DNA from: Branchiostoma belcheri
Taxonomy: Eukaryota; Chordata; Leptocardii; Amphioxiformes; Branchiostomatidae
DNA: 64,000 nucleotides
Assembly (NCBI RefSeq): GCF_001625305.1
Contig: NW_017803865.1
Location: 1,431,478-1,495,477 of the forward strand
Direction of reading: 5' to 3'
A program made the translations under genes and the position numbers. The notes under the pieces are model-generated. The model was not told where the DNA came from. It worked only from the letters and a program-made list of their open reading frames with translations, and did not search any database. This document shows, in pieces, positions 46,606 through 64,000 of this stretch (the first letter of the stretch is position 1; the number at the start of each line of letters is the position of its first letter).

Positions 46606-47513
46606 TTTATAAAGAAAATTTGAACTATAATTTCCAATGCAAGAAGTTTGACTTTCCCACCTTTTAAACAGTACAAGCCCACCAAAGCAGTGTAGGTCAC
46701 AGAAGTGATGGACTGGTCATTCCTTAAGACTGGAATTGTACAGTCAAAAATTTGGTCCAATTTCTTGTGTTGGAAATTACGTGTATGGTTTAAACTTGGT
46801 TCATAAATCCCAATGTGGCTTATGATCAAGTACATGTATGCAGGAAAAAAAATGACAAAGGAACAAGTATACATTTTTAAAAACTGGAATGTTATTAACT
46901 TAGTGTTTATCAAATTGTTCTATAAAGGCAAAGAAATCAAATCAAATGCAAATAAGCTTTCTATATTGATTACATATACAGTTAATCTTTTTTCACATTA
47001 ACAGCAGAATATTTTAATAAAAGGTGATGTGATGTAAAACATCACCAATAACCTTACTTCATCTCATACATGAAAATCTTAAATTCTACATGTTTCCACA
47101 TCATGATGATCAACTGTAATCATTGTCAAAGTTAAAGGAACCATGGCCAATTGATGCGATAGGTTGGTAATACACTGTTTTGGGCATATTGGAATACAAT
47201 TCACAACCCGTCCCAACCCAACATAAGTCAGATGAGCTAAATAGTCAAGGTAAGGAAAGTCCTTTGAAGTGCAATTCCTCAGGACAAAATATTGAGCAAG
47301 GAACCTAAAGGAACCTCTCCATGTTGACATTTGACCATCAACATCAATTGCACTGACTATCAATCAAAGATGCTTATAGTTTCTCTGAGTGTTTTTAAGG
47401 GTTTGTGTTGTGTTTCTGACAAATGTCTGTAAATACTACAGTTCAGTAAATGCTACAGCTACGTCCAATCCATGGTTGCACCAAAGTCAAGTACATTGTA
47501 CATGTACATGTAC

Positions 47514-47519
47514 TTTATT
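47514..47519 (-). terminator. Candidate SORD polyadenylation signal
   Basis: AATAAA on the minus strand lies about 120 bases after the SORD stop codon (TGA, 47641-47643). The distance is reasonable for a short 3' UTR. Confidence 0.5.
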
Positions 47520-47640
47520 TCTTGTGATCCTATGTTATAACAGAAACTGGAGAATTTCAATGACATGCTACTTGCTAGATAGTAAAAATGTTGTCATTTT
47601 GCTTTGCAAAAATGTTGTCTTATTGCTTTGTCCAGCAGCC

Positions 47641-50600
47641 TCAGGCCTTGGTCTTGTCACAGTTGATCATGACCTTGATGCCTTCTCCCTTTTTGGAGGC
47701 TTCGAAGGCCTCCAGCGTCTGCTCCAGGCTGAACCTGTGGGTGACCATAGGCTTCATGTTCACCTGGCCTGACGCCACCATGGACAGGGCAGTGGGGTAG
47801 CTGGATTAAGAAAGACAATAACATTAGAGAAGAGATGCATGATAGATGACAATGTGAAAACAGAATGCATGCAGATACATGATGTCAGACAGGTATCTGC
47901 ATCCATAACTGAGCATATTATGGGAAAAGTATGAACTTATGCATCCATGTGAAAGAAGAAACTATTAGACAATTAGATTCACACTTGTAGATAGTGTACA
48001 TCATGTGGAAATATCCAATTGAATTACATCATAAAAAAGGTTACTACTAATCACATATGATTGTATGATGTAACTTACTCCCATATTACACCATGTTTAT
48101 GTTTCATACCATGACTACACATTACACATTATTGGCAACCCCATACTACATCCTACAATGTACCACCTAGGGCATACTAGGCCATAACCCTGTCAATCAA
48201 CGAAACCAAATCTCTGCATGTACACGCATTTCCAATCCTTGCTAGTCACTACCTAGGACAAGATACATACAAATTCCCCATAAACAAGTGCTGCCCCAAA
48301 ACAATGCAACAGTCATTAAGAGAAATGATGCCACAGTTTCTCCCTCACCAGTTGGCATAGCGGAATATGCCCCTGATGTCCACCTCTCTGACTGCTGCGT
48401 TCACAATGGGGATGTTGATGGTAGGGGGACCCAGGCCCACAAGCACTAGGACTCCTCCTGACTTTGTGGCCTGGGGAAGACACGGTCATAAGTCTACATA
48501 CATTAGTGTCACCTGTCTCTTAACTTCACTATTGGTGACAACAATTTTACCAAGTATGGCATCTCCTGCTATATAATAATAACCAGTTAACAATGCCAAA
48601 TCAAGAATTTCAGTGGATGTTTGGTCAGCATGGCATCAGAATTTTGCCTGTTGCAGACAATATCTTTTCCACAACATTTGAAAACTATAGACAGGATGTC
48701 ATCCTTAAATCATAGTAACATTTGCCATTGAATAAACAAAATTCAATAGATCTCCCTTAGATTACGATAACATTTGCCAATGAAGAAGTATGAATATGTA
48801 TCTCTGCCAACTCACAAATATGCCAGTCTGCACACTGGGTTCTGCCCCAGAGCACTCCACTGTGACGTCAGGGTTACAGCCCAGCGCACGCACAACCTGG
48901 TCTGCAACCTCACGCCCGTCACGTGTCGTCACATGCACAGGAAAGTCTGCTCCCATCTGCTTGGCTACCTCTAGTCTCTTGGTATCAATATCTATAAAAG
49001 ACAAATGGTTTCAAAATTTAGCAAAGAACCTGGAGTTTAAGAGTTGTACACTTTATCTATTGAAATTTATCACAAATTTGTGTAAGGATTGACATAAACA
49101 GGTGACTATCACCATTTCAAGATGTCAACCAAGAGACCAGATGGTAAGGTTTCAACCACTCACACCAGGAAGAACCCCTGCTCTTTTCCATAAGGGTGGT
49201 GGGATCTTCCTTGTGCTTGAGGCTTGTTTGTACATTGTTTGTTAGTCTACCTGGTGATATTTTATTTAGAAAATGATAAAAACTATGTGTAAAAAGGAGA
49301 GGTATTGTCTTTACTTAAATTTGGAATTTAAGGGCCAGAAAACTCAGCATTGACCTCAGAGAGTAAATCCTAACATTAAACACATGCAGCAGCTGTAGCT
49401 GTAAACCAGTAATGCTACCGAGGGCCAAGAACTGTACTTTAAACTGGAGTTCCAGTTGTTAAGTTTGAATCAAGATCACGTGGATGGGAAAACATGGTCA
49501 CAAGCCTTTACCAGACTCCAACAGCTTGCTGGATTAATAGAAGTCGGCCAAATAAACTGAATAATACAGTATAGATCTTGAATTATTTCCTGGAAAGTCC
49601 TGGAAAACGAGATTAAAAGCCATGCATTTCTCGATTAAAATGCAAAAGCTGTGCACTTTCTTGTTTCTTGTGTGGTTACATTTCAGATAGTAACATGTGA
49701 TTGCAGCTACATGTAATTGCATGCAACTTTTACAGTGCTTTTGCTCAAGTTTTAACCACCTGTTACAGGGCTTTTAAAATGCTGAACTTTTACATGTCCA
49801 TTATTAAAAAAATGTGTTGAAATCAGGTAGTTTCATGTAACTTTACCTGTTATGGCCACCTGAGCTGCACCCATGGCTTTTGCCACCAGTAAACACACCA
49901 ATCCTATAGGTCCTGTAGATAAACACAAATTCATTATAAGTTAATAAGATACACCACCTCTACATAAGCACCACCTGGCCGTTAATATACAGTCAAACCT
50001 GTACATGTGACTTCTACATAAGGGCCACCTGGCCAATGTGACTTTTAGAGCATTTTTTCCATTGACAGTTAAGCATGCCTATAGTAACCATCTGTCCACA
50101 CAGACCAAATTTAATTGGTCCCCTGAGTGGTCTTCTTGGGCAGTTTTGTCTGAATAAACATTATGCAGTTACCATCATACTTGTGTCTTTATGAAAACAA
50201 CAAAAATTGTTAGTGTGACAGATTTTACATCCTTGCAAGACACAACAGTTCTTCAGAGCTATTGCACTATGTTTAACTTTTGAGAGAATGCTTATTGCAC
50301 TTACAAAAAAAACAACCCTATTGAATGAGCTATAGGAGACCATAAACCATATAATAGAAACAGATTACGTACCTGCCCCACAGATGAGCACCCTGCTGCC
50401 AATAGTGACCCCTGCCCTCCTGCAGGCGTGCACACCCACAGACAGAGGCTCCAGCAGAGCACCCTCCTCAAAACTCACATGGTCAGGGAGCCTGGAAACA
50501 GCACAGCACTATGTACTACAAAAGTATGCACATTTCCTTCCTGGTAACTGAAGTAGCCATTTTGCGTTAGGCAGCAGGGAGAACACTAAAATCATTTTTT

Positions 50601-53600
50601 TCACTGTCTGTACAAGAACAGAAAATACTTCTCTACAAACATTGCACAGATGTGTTGGCTGATGCAAAATCTAAAACATTAGATTCTTACTGTCATGCTA
50701 GAAATCCAAAAATGAGCAATAAAGCTTACGACTTTTAACACTAAAAGTTTTAAGTCAACACCTTTAAAGTTTTAACACTGTGCCTCTACTGTCAAACAAC
50801 TATGTACACACTACGCACCAAAAAACCTTCATTCACACAGAGAACAAAGACTTACTTGAAGCAGAAGTCTGCAGGATGTACATAGTACCTAGCCAGGGAA
50901 CCATCGACGGGTGGCGTGGCACAGAACTTCATCTCCAGACACAGGTTATACCTGCCTCCCTTACAGTAGTCACAGTACCTGCAGGGCACACCTGGCTCGA
51001 TCGCTACACGATCACCTGGGCAGAAAAAATAGGATTGGGGCTTATACTTAACAAAATTATCAGGGTGCGAAATGCCACATGCATATGTAGGTTAGTGCAG
51101 GTAGAATTGGAGCTGCTGTGCAGGTATTTCCAATGTTAGCTGCACCTAACCTGCACTGGTCCATGTTCAGGGTTTACATACAAATGTACTAGGTGTATGT
51201 GGATTTTTATTTGCTGCATTCACTTTTACTACAATACTACTAAAGGAAGAAATACTGGCAATATTATGACTAATGGTTTCTGAACAGTTTTTAGTATGAT
51301 CCTTACATTCCAAATTTTGAGTGGTGCAGGTACAATTTGTCTGGTGCAGGTAACTTTCAATGTCACCTTCAAAAGGACATATTACAGGCATTGTGACACT
51401 TACCGACTTTCAGATGAGTGACTCCCTCCCCGACCTCTGACACTGTGCCGCTGGCTTCATGGCCAAGGATCATGGGAGCTCTGACCACAAAGTCTCCGAT
51501 GGCACCGTGTACCCAGTAGTGGACGTCCGAACCACAGATGCCCACAGAGTGCATCGCAATCTGAACCTCTATCAAGTAGATAAAGTTTGAACAACAAAGA
51601 GTATATAGTATTACATGTATTCTGATTTCTTCAAATCAACAATTGCAAACAACCAGCTACTGGGGGTCTTCCATGTGCAGTTCTATATCTGTATCTGTAT
51701 AGCCAGTGGATTCCTGGCATCCAGGAATCCACCGACCCTTCACAGACCAACGCCCAAGTCTACGCAGACATGCACGGATATACAACTAATGGAGGCACCA
51801 TTCCTGTCCACATATTACCCACGACTCAGAAGCCGGACCTAGTCATTCACCTGCCAGAACAAAACATCATACATCTGTACGAACTGACAGTCTCATTCGA
51901 ACAAAACATCAAGCGAAGCCACGATCGTAAGACGGACAAATATGCGGCCCTTGTGGCAGACTTGGAAACTGCAGGAATAACCACCACCCTGAACTGCTTT
52001 GAAGTCGGTTCCAGAGGTCTGATTACCCCAGAAAACAAGTGTAGACTCAAGAACATTTTCAAGACTGTAAAGGCCAAACTACCCAAAAACTTTTTCAATG
52101 ACATTAGCCGTACCGCACTGACAGCATCATATGCAATTTGGATCTCTAGACACGAACCGTGTTGGGATGTAGATGTTCTGTGATTATAGTTTTACCTTGT
52201 ACACGCCGTGCAATAACAGTAATTCATGTCGGGCAATAGCCGCTGACCTATACAGTGCAATAAGCCAAACAACACAGATCGTGCAATATACTCTTTGTAA
52301 TGCTATTGTTTTATTGAAATAATTACTACAGTAATACAGACACTTTTTTAAAAAATAATGTTCAATTGATATATAGTTAATCCCAGATTTTAAACCTCTT
52401 GTTACTAAGTTTGGTCAATTTAAATGTCATCTGTGTTTGTCATAGTCGCTGTCATTGTTAATGTTGTCCTGCATGCTCGGTCGTTACTGGCTGGCATGAC
52501 CTGGAGTTCTTGTTTATTTCTTGTTCATTGAATAAAGAATGATTTACACCCCTTCGGTGTAACACACCAGCTTGCAGATGATAAACTTAATGATAATTTA
52601 ACGCTAGGTTCAGTTTATAATTACGAGTAAGTTCCATATTTCTTACCATTTTTTCCAGGCTTGGGGATAGGTCTTTCTTCCTGTGAGGAAAAGATAAACC
52701 ATTGTCACTTGCATCAGTGGATTCAGATATCAAAGTTACACTGACATGTGACAACCCTGCACAGACTTGCTAGCAGGCATCATTTGTTTCTAAGAGTGGC
52801 AAGGAGGGTGATATTTCTGGGGATACTGATATGTCTGTAGCTCTGTGGATACCGCTATTCCCCAGATCAAGCCCCCCCCCCTCCCAAAAGAAACGCTGCC
52901 TTCTACTAGTTCTAGTCTTCTAGCTGTGCACAGGAAGCTATGACAACCGATGCATTTGTACATAGGACAATATCTAAAATGCCTTAACACTGAAAAATCT
53001 ACCATTGATAGTGAAAGCTCAATTTAATCCCATACTACATAGTCTTTGTAAGGTACATTAGTCTCATAAGTATGTTTGTTATATAGCAATAGATGCTATA
53101 CTTCACATAGCTTGTACAATTGTTGCCCAACAGGTTTATAAAGATCTGAGACAACTCAGAATGAAGGTCAATACTTTTCTTCTAACATTACTTATGCCAT
53201 GAACTATGTAATATTACACTTAATAGTGTTATAATATACCAATTACTATAATTACTATATTATTATAATACTACTGGTATTGACTTTGATTGTTAAGAAA
53301 ATGCTATGTTAGACAAGGATCTATGGAGAGAAATCTGTACTTGTTTGGTCCCGGCTGGACAGGCCGGCAATAGATAGATAGATTACTATAAACAAGCTAT
53401 AAAGTTTGCCCATGTAAACAGAGAGACCTTGGACTTTGTACCCCAGCTGACATACACGACCCTGGGCCCTGATAAAGTACTAGTGGCCTCAACTTACTGA
53501 CATGGGTTGTCACACTTTCAAAGTTGTTGACAAGGATGTTTTCACCATTATATTGATTGGTTCCTTGATTTGTGGAGTTTTTTTTTCTTGATTGACAATA

Positions 53601-53944
53601 TTGACATTCAACGATGATGAAAATAGTACTCAGATTCAGCAAGGTTTAATTCAGGTAGAGAGTGTTTTCTGAATAGAAAACAGATGATATCCGCCCATTG
53701 CTAACAACAACGCTAACACCATAACGTATACATTTTTATCATGCTAAGGTATGAGCGGCAAAACCATCTCCTTCTAACTCTATGGCAAAACAAACTTTCA
53801 TGACAAAAAGTGACACGCCCCCCACCCCCACCATTCCCACGGATAAAGAAATTATTGCCCAAAGTACAAACTGTGCGTCTGTCAACTCACCAATTTCAGG
53901 TTACCCTTCTCTAGCAGTACTGCTGAGAGGTTTGTGTCACTCAT
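47641..53944 (-). CDS. SORD: Sorbitol dehydrogenase (complete, nine exons)
   Basis: Exons in transcript order: 53944-53891, 52680-52647, 51568-51404, 51015-50856, 50491-50373, 49912-49847, 48991-48816, 48470-48349, 47800-47641. All junctions are GT/AG with agreeing phases, giving 351 residues (human enzyme 357). It oxidises sorbitol to fructose with NAD+ in the cytosol, the second step of the polyol pathway. Catalytic zinc ligands Cys41 ([10 protein letters not shown]), His66/Glu67 (GHE) and Glu152 (ALLEPLSVG) are present. The Rossmann motif GAGPIG (176-181) is split by intron 5, and an acidic residue (ITDID) fits NAD specificity. The C-terminal VKP/THRF block is conserved. Cys96, 99, 102 and 110 keep the Cx2Cx2Cx7C structural-zinc spacing that mammalian SORD has lost. 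Intron 2 carries a retrotransposon fragment. Identity is secure. Confidence 0.96.
51690..52184 (+). pseudogene. Retrotransposon C-terminal endonuclease-like fragment
   Basis: The frame [20 protein letters not shown] runs into [20 protein letters not shown], then [20 protein letters not shown] and [10 protein letters not shown], ending in TGA at 52181-52183. The PDL...ELT...RK..KY pattern resembles the PD-(D/E)xK restriction-like endonuclease or C-terminal domain of non-LTR retrotransposons. The reverse transcriptase proper is missing, so it is a 5'-truncated insertion. It lies in intron 2 of SORD, antisense to the gene. A perfect 12-bp-arm hairpin (51706-51732) marks its start. Confidence 0.6.
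52185..52560 (+). repeat. 3' UTR and tail of the retrotransposon in SORD intron 2
   Basis: AT-rich sequence downstream of the endonuclease-like frame, ending with GTTCATTGAATAAAGAATG at about 52524. This is probably the element's own polyadenylation region. The exact end and any target duplication are not clear. Confidence 0.4.
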
Positions 53945-56601
53945 GATAGCACAGAATGAAAAGTTTTCTTGACTAAAACGACGATTTAGGCCTAGGCGGA
54001 TACGAGTTGCCAGCTGTGGGTTCAAAGGTCAATTTGCACACGGGACGGTGCACGCGGCACCAATGTTTGCACACGGGCCCTGTAGTGGAGATATCATTGG
54101 TCAACATTGGGGTGATATCTATAGAAAATATGAGGAGAAAAGCCTTAATATAACAAGAGGATAATTTCCAAAATATTTTGAAAAGACGAATCAGTATGTT
54201 AGAAGATCGATTTTCTGCTGTGTGATATTCATCTCATCCATTCATTTACTTACTTATCACACAGCACGTATGTTTCTTGAAACGTAACAAGCAATTGCAA
54301 AGTTTTTTTTTTCAATAGAAAAATTGAGGAATTGACTCATCTCGAGATGAACACTATAATGGCAATTTACTCAGGGTTTCGAGCTGCAAATGATCTAACG
54401 TTAAATGTTTTATAAACTTAAAGTGTTAATCTTGTGTTAAGTTTCCAGTAGTGTCTGTTTTTAAAGAGAAAAACGTATCGCAGAAAGAATTTAATAGACT
54501 GTTTTGAAACCTATCGTAGAAGAAGAAAAGGGCTACCTGCGACTGTTGACCCACAGCATGTCGCTGATCTTGGGTTTTATGAGGACACGACTTTCTCAGC
54601 TTTACTTCTCGTTTTCCTCAGTTTTGAGTCTTTGCCAAGGAAGGCCAAATTACCAGGACTACAGCTGATAGACACAGCGGGGGAGGATGACGTCATCGCT
54701 GAAGGTCATCCGACCTCTAAAGTTAGAAAAAGATGCGCCCGTCTCCTGTTATACACAACTGCGCATGCCCGGAAGCACTCTTCTCCGTAAGGTTAAGAGT
54801 GACGAGACCTCGAGGTTGAATCATGTCAAGGACTGACAACAGACAGGGTGGTGCTATCCAAGATAGCTAACTTTCAAGTTTCGTTTCTCCCCGATGATCA
54901 ACTATAGCGGCGGGAAGCTGTTCAATGCAAAAATTCAAATGTAGATAATACGTAACACTGGCAACATCTATCACAGTGGGTCACAGTGCACAAACGTATC
55001 GAGCACTGCACAGTGAATATCAAGTGGCTTGTGTATTGGACATGGCAGGGTGGACATGACCAAGGACTTCTTCCGACTACGTTATCTTCGCCAAGTCTCC
55101 AACACACTAACAACTTCCACCGGCCATCCTCCAATCAGCCGCGAGACTGAAGGTTCCATTCCGCCCACGGATTGAACCATCTCTCGCGGATGGTTGTAGG
55201 ATGGCCGGCTATTAGAAGAACGCGTTAAATACTCTTCAAAACGCTGTATCAAAATTCCCACCCGCCCCGGAGCCTGCACAGGAGGCTAGTGGAGGCTAAC
55301 CTGATGGATGATCTTTACACTGAGAGGCGTGGTCCCGTAACCATGACTACCGCCGTAACTTCAGCATCTATCTCACTACCCGTCATCACTTAGTCACTCA
55401 GTACGGCCGTTGACCGACACTGATGTCATAGGCCAGGACCCCAGGTGTGCCCTGACATAGGTTCTGCACGCATCTATCTACGGTCCACCAGACAATAAAT
55501 AGATGAAACCATTTAGGTTGCTGAAAAACTAGTCTAAATTAATATTATATTGGCCAAATTTGGTAGACAATTTGCTAATGGCTTAGCTGATCACCCAGTA
55601 ACTCAAGGAGTCAGGTGGAGATTAGTATTTGTCAGTTATGTGAGTGACTTGGTAATCTATGACTTCCAGATAGTCATCATCCCTGGGTATTGATAGATGT
55701 TGGAAATAGCGACAATACAACACAACAACATAGAGAAAAAGTTTAAATGAATTCTGCTAAAAGTATCTAAATATAGTTCATGATTCTTTCGGACGTTTTA
55801 ACCAATGTCAATGAAGGAACCTGTATTTTTTTTTTAGAAAAATAAGCTATTCCTGATAACCGTTCGAGGTATGACGGTATGTGCTCGTAATCAAGTTGTG
55901 TTCCTGATAGCCTGAAAATGATTTTTTTTCGGCTCCCCACGAAGCTAGGTTATCTGTATGAAACCCCAAACTATTCTTCATTTCCCCACTGATTACTTTC
56001 ATCTGCAAACTGAAAGTAAAAACCTGCATGAGCAAATCTGCCTAACACCATCCCTGTGAGATTAGTCGGTTGTAATTTGTACGATATATGTGAAGAATGT
56101 TTTCTTGTGTTGTTCGAGTTATCTCCGAGATGGCAGTTGGACTTCCCCTGTTCTTGGAACCCCGTAGCAGTAGACAGTTCATTCAAGACAGTCATAGAAA
56201 ATAGCGTTAATGGTGTTCAAGTACAATTGTGGAGATGTAACCTAAGTTCAACCGCAAAGGGGCAGGAGTCTGGCGTACATTAACTTCCGTCGACAGCCTC
56301 AGTAACACCGCAAGTACAGGTTATTTCTGCTGGCTTTTATTGAATGAATGGGCAGATTTCCAACTCACACAGCGGGGGTGTTTGGGACAGTTTTATCTGG
56401 ACGTCTTAGCGCTTTACAAGGCTTGGCCTGAACTTGGAGGGTCCTAATCAAATCAAGACGAGAGGAAGACCTTGTCTGGCGGACCGTCAAGGAGCGTGAC
56501 TCACTCACGCGTCTGTAGATAGGTAGTCGGGGGAGTGTCTCAGAGGGAATAGGATTGTGAATCGACAGAGAGACACGGCATCTCTCTCAGAAGACCCGAA
56601 G
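53945..56601. other. Divergent spacer between SORD and the secreted-protein gene
   Basis: SORD is transcribed leftward and the LDLa/Kazal gene rightward, so both promoters should lie here. I see a perfect CRE-like TGACGTCA at 54689-54696, about 745 bases upstream of the SORD start codon. There is a degenerate palindromic element around 55110-55300 (GGCCATCCT and AGGATGGCC arms; CCTGCACAGGAGGCTAG near its right end). No coding exon is recognised. Confidence 0.4.
54689..54696. promoter_or_regulatory. CRE-like site TGACGTCA
   Basis: A perfect palindromic cAMP response element consensus in the spacer between SORD and the secreted-protein gene. A single motif of this length can occur by chance; position relative to transcription starts is unknown. 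Confidence 0.2.
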
Positions 56602-63911
<7,310 letters not shown>

Positions 63912-64000
63912 TTCACCAGCGCTCAATTGCTTGCGCTTTACAGAAATGCCTCATGGATTTTATAGTCGTGTAGTTTCAAATTTGCAATTGAAGCTGCAGT

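Noticed and set aside
47389..47800. Plus-strand 127-residue frame over the last SORD exon
   Set aside because: Antisense of the conserved SORD C terminus.

Overview
The window is animal nuclear DNA, almost certainly from a lancelet (amphioxus, Branchiostoma). The genes are split into short exons with GT/AG introns, spacing between genes is large, and the non-coding DNA is full of foldback MITEs, CR1-like LINE fragments and simple repeats. No prokaryotic gene organisation, rRNA, tRNA gene or CRISPR array was seen. A single undetermined base (33734) marks an assembly join.

Layout. 1-2780: non-coding, with LINE tails. 2781-3725 (+): an intact intronless transposase of the ISXO2/IS1595 (Merlin-like) type. 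3726-8688: a MITE-dense spacer, including one foldback element inserted into another and a third inserted into a SINE-like repeat, each with 9-bp target duplications. 8689-14542 (+): a nine-exon gene of unknown function whose exons join in frame throughout, with tandem repeats in its last coding exon and in its 3' UTR. 15366-24500: non-coding, with two weak candidate exons, a small MITE family with GGGCTCGAA ends, and a 43-bp minisatellite in an alternating A/B order. 24560-29100: a LINE graveyard in which a minus-strand CR1-like LINE is split by a plus-strand LINE. 32859-34609: two near-identical 875-bp copies separated by one N, then an unknown disordered-protein exon (about 34600-35346, +). 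40921-42036 (-): a single-exon coiled-coil/disordered protein. 47641-53944 (-): a complete nine-exon sorbitol dehydrogenase gene carrying a retrotransposon endonuclease-like fragment in intron 2. 56602-63911 (+): a complete six-exon gene for a small secreted protein with the order LDLa-Kazal-LDLa-LDLa-Pro/Gly linker-laminin EGF.

The genes do not form an operon or obvious pathway. SORD is a cytosolic polyol-pathway enzyme; the LDLa/Kazal/laminin-EGF protein is extracellular; the other three are uncharacterised. The strongest points are the exon reconstructions, where intron phases agree at every junction, the unusual secreted domain order, the structural-zinc cysteine set kept in SORD, and the nested transposon stratigraphy with target-site duplications. 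I did not find a convincing new multi-gene system.
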